From positions 1 to 26,979 of the IMG/VR virus record IMGVR_UViG_3300032898_000366: a DNA stretch of 26,979 nucleotides; one strand, 5' to 3'. A program made the translations under genes and the position numbers. This DNA is from a virus. Of this stretch, positions 1 to 4,892 are shown piece by piece. Below the pieces are notes generated by a model. The model worked only from the letters and a program-made list of their open reading frames with translations. It ran no database searches and had not been told where the DNA came from. Numbering within the stretch: position 1 is the stretch's first letter; each line of letters starts with the position of its first letter.

Positions 1-400
1 TTACACCTCGGGCATCTGTGAGGAAGAGGCGTCCCTTGCGGTGGCCGTCGTAGGTCATACCGCCAATACTAGCCCGGTTACCAGGCACCAGGCCCTCATC
101 GGCGATCGAGTTGAGCCGGTTCATGTAGGTGACGTGATAGAGATATCGCGGTGCCGTGGCAGCACGCTTCCGGATCTCAGAAGCATTGACGCGCACCTGC
201 CCCGGGTCCGGCAGGCAGCCATCGAACTCCAGGAGGCGCGGGAACTCTTCCTGCAACTGCTCCCAGGTCAGCCGATCGGCGGAGGCCTCACTCGCGCCGT
301 CATTCAGGTGCTCGCAGAACAAGTCTTCCCAGCGCTGATCTTCCTCTTCAGTCAGCCGGGCAAGCCGTTTCGGACGTTTCTGTAACAGTTTTGACTTCAT
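1..400 (-). CDS. ADP-ribosyltransferase-like protein, 3' end cut by window edge
   Basis: The reading frame is open from ATG at 400 to the left edge (133 codons) with no stop, so the C-terminus lies outside. The first ~85 residues are charged and helical (LTEEEDQRWEDLF). From about residue 87 the motif YLYHVTYMNRLNSIADEGLVPG appears, followed by a Gly/His stretch and GRLFLTD. This His-then-'SI..EGL.PG'-then-'FLTD' order is typical of KptA/ART-fold NAD-using transferases; the YHVT histidine would be the NAD-binding one. AGAGG lies 7 bases before the start. It follows the M50 gene by 37 bases on the same strand. Acceptor substrate unknown; it could be RNA 2'-phosphotransferase-like or a protein modifier. 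The ART fold call is inference from motif order. Confidence 0.7.
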   Translation of the reverse strand, partial: MKSKLLQKRPKRLARLTEEEDQRWEDLFCEHLNDGASEASADRLTWEQLQEEFPRLLEFDGCLPDPGQVRVNASEIRKRAATAPRYLYHVTYMNRLNSIADEGLVPGNRASIGGMTYDGHRKGRLFLTDARGV

Positions 401-437
401 TCAATAGCCTCTATTATGGCGTCTGGAAGTGACGGAA

Positions 438-896
438 TCACTTCGCGGTATTGTAGATCGCCACATCCGGCCAAAAGATCGTCGCAAGAATACGGTATCC
501 GTCCGTTCCCGGCAAGGGAATCAGATTGAAGAGGGCGATACCGAAGTTCCATACGGCCAGCCACGCGGCGAGCCGGATGCCGATCTCTGGAATGAAGAAC
601 AACCCAAATGTGAGCATCAGGTTCGACAGCGGCCCGGCAGCGGCTATGACGACGTCATGGAGGGGCTTGCTCGCATATTTCCGGTGAGTATAAGCTCCCA
701 CCAGCTTAAGGCCGATCCCATGAACGCGTACGCCGAACATCCGGGCGGCCAATGTATGTGCTATTTCGTGGATGAGCAGGCTGACCGCGATCAAGAGACC
801 GGCAATCACGCCTCGCATGAGTCCTAAATTCCGAAAACTGAAGGCGATGAGGACCGCGATGAGGAGCCATCCGGAGCGGTGAATGGTGATTTTCAT
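438..896 (-). CDS. M50 / site-2-protease-like membrane metallopeptidase
   Basis: 152 residues, almost entirely hydrophobic, with about four membrane segments. HEIAH (residues 43-47) inside the second membrane segment supplies two zinc ligands and the catalytic Glu. GPLSN (88-92) and FNLIPLPGTDG (123-133, Asp132 the third ligand) are the other two signature motifs of M50 intramembrane proteases. It is a minimal core with no PDZ or CBS domain. An in-frame ATG exists at 920, but it falls inside the 44-bp start element; ATG at 896 lies 8 bases after the -10-like CAGAAC and has no ribosome-binding site, suggesting a leaderless mRNA. The substrate is unknown. M50 enzymes usually cut anti-sigma factors or other membrane proteins; such a gene in a phage is unusual. 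Confidence 0.85.
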   Translation of the reverse strand: MKITIHRSGWLLIAVLIAFSFRNLGLMRGVIAGLLIAVSLLIHEIAHTLAARMFGVRVHGIGLKLVGAYTHRKYASKPLHDVVIAAAGPLSNLMLTFGLFFIPEIGIRLAAWLAVWNFGIALFNLIPLPGTDGYRILATIFWPDVAIYNTAK

Positions 897-937
897 GACA
901 CTAGGTTCTGGGCGGCTCATGGGAAATCAGTGAAGTT
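894..937 (-). promoter_or_regulatory. 44-bp start-associated element, copy 1 (M50 gene)
   Basis: Left block AACTTCACTGAT (926-937), 12-base spacer, right block beginning GCCCAGAACCTAGTG. The block runs straight into the M50 ATG with no Shine-Dalgarno. Probable promoter giving a leaderless transcript. Confidence 0.65.
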
Positions 938-1046
938 ACAGTCCGACAACGCGGAAGGACGGATTGGAATTTTTTCAGCACAAAAGGTAATACCCCCGTG
1001 CGCAGTACGGCCCGATTTATCACGAAGATTTCGGCGGAGAGGCCGG

Positions 1047-1229
1047 TTACCGGAGCAGGCTGCCGATCCCAAAGCCGTCAGTGAGGCTGGAAATAAGGCC
1101 AAGGAGCGCGATCCCGGCCATCACGATCGCAGCGATCGGCTGATGCAGGATGAGGAAGATGAGCGCCAGGAATACAGCGATGATGATTACGGGAGGTAAG
1201 CTGAGAGCGATGAGGATAAGTAGGAGCAT
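1047..1229 (-). CDS. Small two-helix membrane protein
   Basis: 60 residues beginning MLLLILIALSLPP. Two hydrophobic segments (about 1-26 and 32-50) are joined by a short HQP turn, with a short polar tail ending LLR. No enzyme motif is visible. The start at 1229 is chosen because GGAGG lies 5 bases upstream; a GTG at 1250 in the same frame lacks such a site. The Shine-Dalgarno and the first bases of the start codon are inside a perfect 12-bp hairpin (1228-1263). It lies between the tRNA array and the M50 gene on the same strand. It could be a holin-like, superinfection or accessory membrane peptide; nothing decides between these. Confidence 0.55.
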   Translation of the reverse strand: MLLLILIALSLPPVIIIAVFLALIFLILHQPIAAIVMAGIALLGLISSLTDGFGIGSLLR

Positions 1230-1263
1230 GAAAGCCTCCGGAAGCTTCACTGGAGGCTTTCAT
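1228..1263 (-). promoter_or_regulatory. Perfect 12-bp hairpin covering a ribosome-binding site
   Basis: ATGAAAGCCTCC and GGAGGCTTTCAT are exact inverse complements around a 12-base loop that itself holds GAAGCTTC. On the minus strand the 3' arm contains the GGAGG and the AT of the start codon of the 60-residue membrane protein, so folding would block its translation. It also lies 8 bases past the 3' end of the last tRNA and could act in processing. No U-tract follows, so it is not a typical terminator. Confidence 0.7.
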
Positions 1264-1271
1264 AGTCGAAA

Positions 1272-1366
1272 TGGCGGACAGTGCAAGGATCGAACTCGCG
1301 TACGCCAGGATCGCTGACGTTCACCGGATTTCAAGTCCGGAGCCATTACCACTCGGCCAACTGCCC
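1272..1366 (-). tRNA. tRNA-Ser(TGA)
   Basis: 95 nt including encoded CCA. The anticodon stem CCGGA encloses loop CTTGAAA. Long variable arm, T-loop TTCGATC, acceptor GGGCAGT pairing with ACTGTCC, discriminator G. Reads codon TCA. Last tRNA of the array. Confidence 0.93.
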
Positions 1367-1424
1367 GTTTGAGATGTTGCTTTATATCGGAGCCACATTA
1401 CGATCTACGTGGATATATCAAAAC

Positions 1425-1513
1425 TGGAGGAAGAGGTGAGGAACGATCTCACAGCACCTTCCGGTGCCCTCGCTTTCGAGGCGAGTTGGCGTGCCAGCCC
1501 TGCCGACTCTTCC
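1425..1513 (-). tRNA. tRNA-Ser(CGA), divergent
   Basis: 89 nt with CCA. Acceptor GGAAGAG/CTCTTCC, anticodon stem CTCGC with loop CTCGAAA, variable stem GCACC/GGTGC, T-stem GTGAG/CTCAC. The T-loop ATCGTTC has A54 and T58 in place of the normal T54 and A58, and the D-arm stem is only GGC/GCC. A single base separates it from the next tRNA upstream. Structure supports a tRNA; function is less certain than for its neighbours. Confidence 0.78.
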
Positions 1514-1514
1514 G

Positions 1515-1609
1515 TGGCGGTGCCGCCGAGATTTGAACTCGGGAGTCCGGGTCTTAACCGGGCTACTCGCTTTCCAGGCGAGTCGTTTAAGCCACTCACG
1601 CACAGCACC
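1515..1609 (-). tRNA. tRNA-Ser(GGA)
   Basis: 95 nt with CCA. Acceptor GGTGCTG/CGGCACC, anticodon stem ACTCGC with loop CTGGAAA, long variable arm, T-loop TTCAAAT, discriminator G. Reads TCC/TCT. Confidence 0.93.
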
Positions 1610-1618
1610 GTAAGGATT

Positions 1619-1658
1619 CATATATGGGTCCGTGATGAGCTTTCTGGACCCATATATG
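1619..1658. repeat. 13-bp perfect inverted repeat between two Ser tRNAs
   Basis: CATATATGGGTCC and its exact inverse complement flank a 14-base loop, in the 62-base gap between tRNA-Ser(GGA) and tRNA-Ser(GCT). The stem is long and follows no U-tract. It may be an endonuclease (RNase III type) processing site for the polycistronic tRNA precursor. Confidence 0.7.
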
Positions 1659-1671
1659 CACCATTAACCTA

Positions 1672-1759
1672 TGGCGGAGAGTGTCCGATTCGGACGGACG
1701 GTGCCCGAAAGCACGTCTGGTTAGCAACCAGGTGGGTTAAACCCCTCCCCCAACTCTCC
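1672..1759 (-). tRNA. tRNA-Ser(GCT)
   Basis: 88 nt with CCA. Anticodon loop TTGCTAA, long variable arm around a CTTTCGGG turn, T-loop TCCGAAT, acceptor GGAGAGT/ACTCTCC, discriminator G. The outermost anticodon-stem pair is a C-A mismatch. Reads AGC/AGT. Confidence 0.9.
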
Positions 1760-1766
1760 AAGCTTG

Positions 1767-1854
1767 TGGTGCCCAGGACGAGGATCGAACTCGTACGACC
1801 GTTAGGCCAGCGGTTTTTAAGACCGCCGCGTCTACCAATTCCAGCCACCCGGGC
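1767..1854 (-). tRNA. tRNA-Leu(TAA)
   Basis: 88 nt with CCA. Acceptor GCCCGGG/CCTGGGC, anticodon stem GCGGT with loop CTTAAAA, long variable arm, T-loop TTCGATC, discriminator A as usual for Leu. Reads TTA/TTG. Confidence 0.95.
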
Positions 1855-1890
1855 ACAATCGTCAGAATCGAATCCTTTATCGTCAAATCA

Positions 1891-1977
1891 TGGTGCGAGC
1901 GGCGAGACTTGAACTCGCATACCGTAAACGGCGCTGGGGCCTAGACCCAGTGTGTCTCCCAATTCCACCACGCTCGC
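1891..1977 (-). tRNA. tRNA-Leu(TAG)
   Basis: 87 nt with CCA. Acceptor GCGAGCG/CGCTCGC, anticodon stem CTGGG with loop TCTAGGC, long variable arm CGCCGTTTACGG, T-loop TTCAAGT, discriminator A. Reads CTA and related codons. Confidence 0.94.
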
Positions 1978-1990
1978 ATAACTCAATCTT

Positions 1991-2069
1991 TGGTCCCCGG
2001 GGCGGGACTTGAACCCGCAGAATCTTCCGCTTCTGAAGCGGACGCCTTTGCCAATTTGACCACCCGGGG
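1991..2069 (-). tRNA. tRNA-Leu(CAG) with a short variable loop
   Basis: 79 nt with CCA. Acceptor CCCCGGG/CCCGGGG, anticodon stem TCCGC with loop TTCAGAA, T-loop TTCAAGT, discriminator A. The variable region is only about 7 bases (AGATTCT), against the long arm expected for leucine tRNAs. The anticodon gives Leu (CTG), but charging identity is uncertain because of this truncation and the C1-G72 pair. Confidence 0.85.
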
Positions 2070-2092
2070 ACATCTCGCAAAGGCTAATGTGC

Positions 2093-2182
2093 TGGTCGGC
2101 CCGGAGAGAGTCGAACTCTCATCCCAGTTGCCCAGGTCTCGCACCTCAAGCGAGCGCGTCTGCCTAATTCCGCCACGGGCCG
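2093..2182 (-). tRNA. tRNA-Leu(GAG)
   Basis: 90 nt with CCA. Acceptor CGGCCCG/CGGGCCG, anticodon stem CTCGC with loop TTGAGGT, long variable arm, T-loop TTCGACT, discriminator A. Reads CTC/CTT. Confidence 0.93.
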
Positions 2183-2325
2183 ACATTAAAAGCTAAAAAC
2201 CGCACAGCAACAAAAGCTTGCGATCGCACAACACCAAACACCTGTACTCGCACGACATGAAAAACTTGGAGGAGCACGATCCTCACATTTGAACTAGTAA
2301 ATAAGCCTTACAAGTTCGAAACTCA

Positions 2326-2401
2326 TGGAGGCCCTGGCCGGGTTCGAACCGGCGCGTGCGAGTTTTGCAGACTCGTGTCTTTCCAGCTTGACGACAGGGC
2401 C
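2326..2401 (-). tRNA. tRNA-Cys(GCA)
   Basis: 76 nt with CCA. Acceptor GGCCCTG/CAGGGCC, anticodon stem CGAGT with loop CTGCAAA, short variable loop, T-loop TTCGAAC, discriminator U, which is the Cys identity base. It is the only short-arm family among the array's amino acids. The 143 bases downstream (2183-2325) hold no recognisable gene. Confidence 0.95.
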
Positions 2402-2520
2402 TCATCTTTGTGAACGATCGATTACTCAAACGCCTTGGCGTCAATTCGCCTGCCACAACATTTCATCGACCACGTGGGGTTCAGCACGTGCTTATTTCAT
2501 AAGCGTCAGTCCACAATCCT

Positions 2521-2606
2521 TGGTGCACCCGATAGGGATCGAACCTACTTGCTCCGAAGAGCCACAGGGTTACAGCCTGCTGCCCGACCATTTAGGCGTC
2601 AGGTGC
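2521..2606 (-). tRNA. tRNA-Tyr(GTA)
   Basis: 86 nt with CCA. Acceptor GCACCTG/CGGGTGC, anticodon stem GCAGG with loop CTGTAAC, long variable arm GCTCTTCGGAGC, T-loop TTCGATC, discriminator A. The 119-base gap to the Cys gene shows nothing recognisable. Confidence 0.94.
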
Positions 2607-2620
2607 ACATCTCAAACTTG

Positions 2621-2706
2621 TGGTGCCGGAGAAGGGACTTGAACCCTTACGCCCGAAGGCAGTGGATTTTGAGTCCACCGTGTCTGCCTATTCCAGCCAC
2701 TCCGGC
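2621..2706 (-). tRNA. tRNA-Leu(CAA)
   Basis: 86 nt with CCA. Acceptor GCCGGAG/CTCCGGC, anticodon stem GTGGA with loop CTCAAAA, variable arm TGCCTTCGGGCG, T-loop TTCAAGT, discriminator A. Reads TTG. First tRNA of the array, directly after the terminator hairpin. Confidence 0.95.
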
Positions 2707-2710
2707 ACAT

Positions 2711-2739
2711 AAAACAAAAACCCCGCCTTTCGGCGGGGT
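2711..2739 (-). terminator. Rho-independent terminator ahead of the tRNA array
   Basis: On the minus strand ACCCCGCC, loop GAAA, GGCGGGGT form an 8-bp GC stem followed by TTTTTGTTTT. It ends a few bases before the first tRNA, so it would stop transcripts entering the array from the right unless it is prevented from forming (see the competing stem at 2732-2816). Confidence 0.82.
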
Positions 2740-2816
2740 CCTGATCTTCCTGAACCTTGCGATTAGACGTTCGGGTTACCCGAATCGAATCCGCGTCCAG
2801 ACGACAGGACCCCGCC
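2732..2816 (-). promoter_or_regulatory. Possible antiterminator/attenuator leader of the tRNA array
   Basis: On the minus strand GGCGGGGTCCTG (2816-2805) is an exact inverse complement of CAGGACCCCGCC (2743-2732), whose last eight bases are the 5' arm of the terminator. The 12-bp stem and the terminator are mutually exclusive. The 61 bases between the arms contain TTCGGG/CCCGAA and GACG/CGTC pairings and could be a sensing domain. Attenuation is inference from the pairing pattern. Confidence 0.5.
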
Positions 2817-2925
2817 ACTAAGCGAATAGCTTAGCGATGAGAGACATAGGCTAGACAATAACTTTTGCATAACACTTACTTGGACGCAAGAGATCGGCAA
2901 AAGTTGCGCGGAAAATGTTGTAGAG

Positions 2926-2969
2926 AACCTCTCCGATTTCACGTGGGCTCGCCAGATTGTAGTGTAAGG
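2926..2969 (+). promoter_or_regulatory. 44-bp start-associated element, copy 2
   Basis: Left block AACCTCTCCGAT, 12-base spacer, right block CGCCAGATTGTAGTGTAAGG. The ribosome site and ATG (3003) of the next gene lie 20-33 bases further on. This copy therefore separates the element from the Shine-Dalgarno and supports a promoter role. Confidence 0.65.
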
Positions 2970-3002
2970 GAACTCAATACAACAACTCAGGAGATGACTG
3001 AC

Positions 3003-3518
3003 ATGGCGACCGCGAGACCGAGCATTGTTCCGATGACCAAGCCCAGCCGCAAGAAGAGCCGCAAAGTGGCCCTGCTTACGCCGCTGCAGTTCGAGCGTAT
3101 GACCGTCCGCCAGCAGATCGAGCATGTGTTCTGTCTGCCCGCTGCTGCCAGCCGCGTCGTCAGCATCGTCCTTGGCATCCTGTTCGGCGGCATCTTCCCC
3201 CTCGCCGCTTTCCTGCTCGTTCACGATCCCCGGGGCGTCGCGAGCAACATGTATCTGTGGTGGCTGGTAGGCGCTGCGCTGACCTACTCCGCGCCCAAGG
3301 TGTTCATGTACGCTCAGACGTTCCTCGGCACCGACACCAAAGGTATCATCATGTCGCTGGCGACTGCCGGGTTGCTCGAAGGCACAATGTCGTTCGCGCC
3401 GATCCCGTGCCTGAAGTATCTCTCACTGGCGATCCTGGTGTTCGTGAACGTCACGAGCGCGGCCATCCACTTCCAGATTCGCAAACAGCCTGTGGCGAAG
3501 AAGTCGAAGCGCGGCTAA
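3003..3518 (+). CDS. Four-helix membrane protein of unknown function
   Basis: 171 residues. The N-terminus is basic and cytoplasmic in character (about 1-45, rich in Lys/Arg/Thr/Pro). Four hydrophobic stretches follow: around VVSIVLGILFGGIFPLAAFL, YLWWLVGAALTY, GIIMSLATAGLLEG and YLSLAILVFVNVTSAAIHF; the tail is again basic (KQPVAKKSKRG). The start at 3003 has AGGAG 9 bases upstream; an ATG at 2994 sits directly on that site and is unlikely. Transcription would come from element copy 2, and a hairpin at 3535-3556 follows. No family recognised; a holin or other membrane-acting phage protein is possible but unproven. Confidence 0.8.
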   Translation: MATARPSIVPMTKPSRKKSRKVALLTPLQFERMTVRQQIEHVFCLPAAASRVVSIVLGILFGGIFPLAAFLLVHDPRGVASNMYLWWLVGAALTYSAPKVFMYAQTFLGTDTKGIIMSLATAGLLEGTMSFAPIPCLKYLSLAILVFVNVTSAAIHFQIRKQPVAKKSKRG

Positions 3519-3534
3519 TCGATTCGATTCTCTG

Positions 3535-3560
3535 CGGCCTCCTTTCGGGGAGGCCGTTCG
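3535..3560 (+). terminator. Probable terminator hairpin after the membrane protein
   Basis: CGGCCTCC and GGAGGCCG form an 8-bp stem with a six-base loop, 16 bases after the stop codon. The following T-run is poor (TTCGGCTTT), so efficiency is uncertain. Confidence 0.55.
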
Positions 3561-3681
3561 GCTTTAGGTAACACCCGAAGTTTTGAAAACCAGCTATGCG
3601 CCTCTAAGTAGGGATGGACTGGTGCGCCGGACGGAGAGTGTTAGCCGGGCGAGCCCATCCCCGATTCTTTGGGGCGTGTAC

Positions 3682-4536
3682 ATGATCGTACTGAATCAAG
3701 GCAAGAAACTGGCACCAGGTGACCTGGGGATCAACGTTCGCGACAGCAACGGCACCCTGATCGATCCTGCTTCCATCTCTTTCTCGATCTTTTCGGTGGA
3801 CCCGGCGACCGGCACGCGGACCTTGGCCAGCCAACCAAAGGCGGTTCCGGCGCGGGCAACGGTTGGGACGTTCTATATTCCGATGACGGTTCCTACGGTC
3901 TGGGAGGGGCGCTTCGACCTCGTCTGGTATTTGATTCAGTACCCGGGTGCTCAGGAAATGACCGTCTTCGAGGAGTTCGAGGTCGTTCGCATCGATCCGG
4001 CGAAGACCAGCTTTGAAGCGCCCTCCGTTCTGATCACCTCGCGCCCGGGAATCAACAAAAAGATCGCTCACCATATCATCCTGGTCCGCGAACTTCTATC
4101 GGACGAGAATCCCGATCGCAATTATCACTTCCGCCCGCCCACCCCCGGCAGGGTGGTCGCCGACTACAACACCCGTGTCGGCTACATCTGGACCGATTCA
4201 ACGATTACCCGGATGCTGCGGCTGACGATTTCGAAGTTGAACACCTGGAACCCGATGGCGCTCACCAATTACAAGCTCGAAAATGCGCCGGAGACCTGGG
4301 CGGACGCGGCGGCGGTCGGCGCGGCGGCCTCCTGCCTTTCAAAGGAAGCGGCCCGCTGGATCGCGGAGGAGTTTGGCTACTCGCTGAACGGTATTGCTCT
4401 CGACCTCAACAAGTCGGGTAGCTACCAGTCCCTGGCCGAGTCTCTTAAGTCGGAATTTTCGGAATGGGCCGACAACCTTACCGCTAACCGCCCTTGTTCT
4501 AGTGGTTTACGACAAAATCGATGGATTTTGGGCTGA
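3682..4536 (+). CDS. Virion-type structural protein (unrecognised family)
   Basis: 284 residues from ATG 3682. GGGG lies 7 bases upstream; longer in-frame starts (TTG 3583) have no better site. The N-terminal ~120 residues are beta-rich with a repeated 'T.YIPMTVP..WEG.FDLVWYL' style, resembling an Ig-like sandwich. The C-terminal half (about 165-265) is helical (ADAAAVGAAASCLSKEAARW). No catalytic motif is visible. Position before a tail-associated module on the plus strand suggests a neck, tail or baseplate component. That role is inference. Confidence 0.7.
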   Translation: MIVLNQGKKLAPGDLGINVRDSNGTLIDPASISFSIFSVDPATGTRTLASQPKAVPARATVGTFYIPMTVPTVWEGRFDLVWYLIQYPGAQEMTVFEEFEVVRIDPAKTSFEAPSVLITSRPGINKKIAHHIILVRELLSDENPDRNYHFRPPTPGRVVADYNTRVGYIWTDSTITRMLRLTISKLNTWNPMALTNYKLENAPETWADAAAVGAAASCLSKEAARWIAEEFGYSLNGIALDLNKSGSYQSLAESLKSEFSEWADNLTANRPCSSGLRQNRWILG

Positions 4537-4575
4537 AAAACGAAACCTGATTCCGTGCTTGATATATTTCAGGTA

Positions 4576-4619
4576 AACTTCACCATTTTTCGGTGGATTG
4601 TCCAGTATATAGTGTGGGG
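4576..4619 (+). promoter_or_regulatory. 44-bp start-associated element, copy 3
   Basis: Left block AACTTCACCATT, 12-base spacer, right block GTCCAGTATATAGTGTGGGG. It runs directly into the GGGGG ribosome site of the small gene starting at 4626. Confidence 0.65.
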
Positions 4620-4625
4620 GATACA

Positions 4626-4826
4626 ATGACAGTGATGAGCGAAAAGACGATTAGCTTCGACAAGCAGGCCGCCGATAGCCGTCTGACCACGAAAGTCGCC
4701 GCGATGAGTATGGCCGAGCGCGACGCCCGCGTCGAAGAACTGTATGCCGATCCCGACCGCAATAGCCCAGAAAAAGCATTAGAGTGGACGAAGCTCATGT
4801 TTGGCGAAGACCTGGGGATCGAATAG
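4626..4826 (+). CDS. Small acidic helical protein, unknown
   Basis: 66 residues, starting MTVMSEKT. GGGGG lies 5 bases before ATG 4626, right after element copy 3; the longer frame from 4593 would begin inside the element. Composition is charged and helical (MSMAERDARVEELYADP), with a short conserved-looking tail EWTKLMFGEDLGIE. No domain recognised. It precedes the giant polyvalent gene by 66 bases and may share its transcript. Confidence 0.6.
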   Translation: MTVMSEKTISFDKQAADSRLTTKVAAMSMAERDARVEELYADPDRNSPEKALEWTKLMFGEDLGIE

Positions 4827-4854
4827 CCTTCGTTAATTCCAATATTTAGACTTT

Positions 4855-4890
4855 ACGACTCTTGAGAGTACTCAATATTTGGAGAGTCGT
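4855..4890 (+). promoter_or_regulatory. Hairpin covering the ribosome site of the polyvalent gene
   Basis: ACGACTCT (4855-4862) and AGAGTCGT (4883-4890) pair as an 8-bp stem. The 3' arm overlaps the GGAGAG ribosome site just before ATG 4893, so folding would limit translation of this very large protein. Confidence 0.5.
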
Positions 4891-4892
4891 CT

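Noticed and set aside
1409-1912. Plus-strand open frame of 167 codons
   Set aside because: It runs through four tRNA genes on the opposite strand; the protein shows only tRNA-derived repeats.
2732-2816. A twelfth, degenerate tRNA
   Set aside because: The outer stem is 12 bp, and no D-arm or canonical T-arm fits; the overlap with the terminator explains it better.
2763-3224. Minus-strand open frame opposite the membrane protein
   Set aside because: It is a shadow of the plus-strand gene at 3003-3518, which has a ribosome site and membrane segments.
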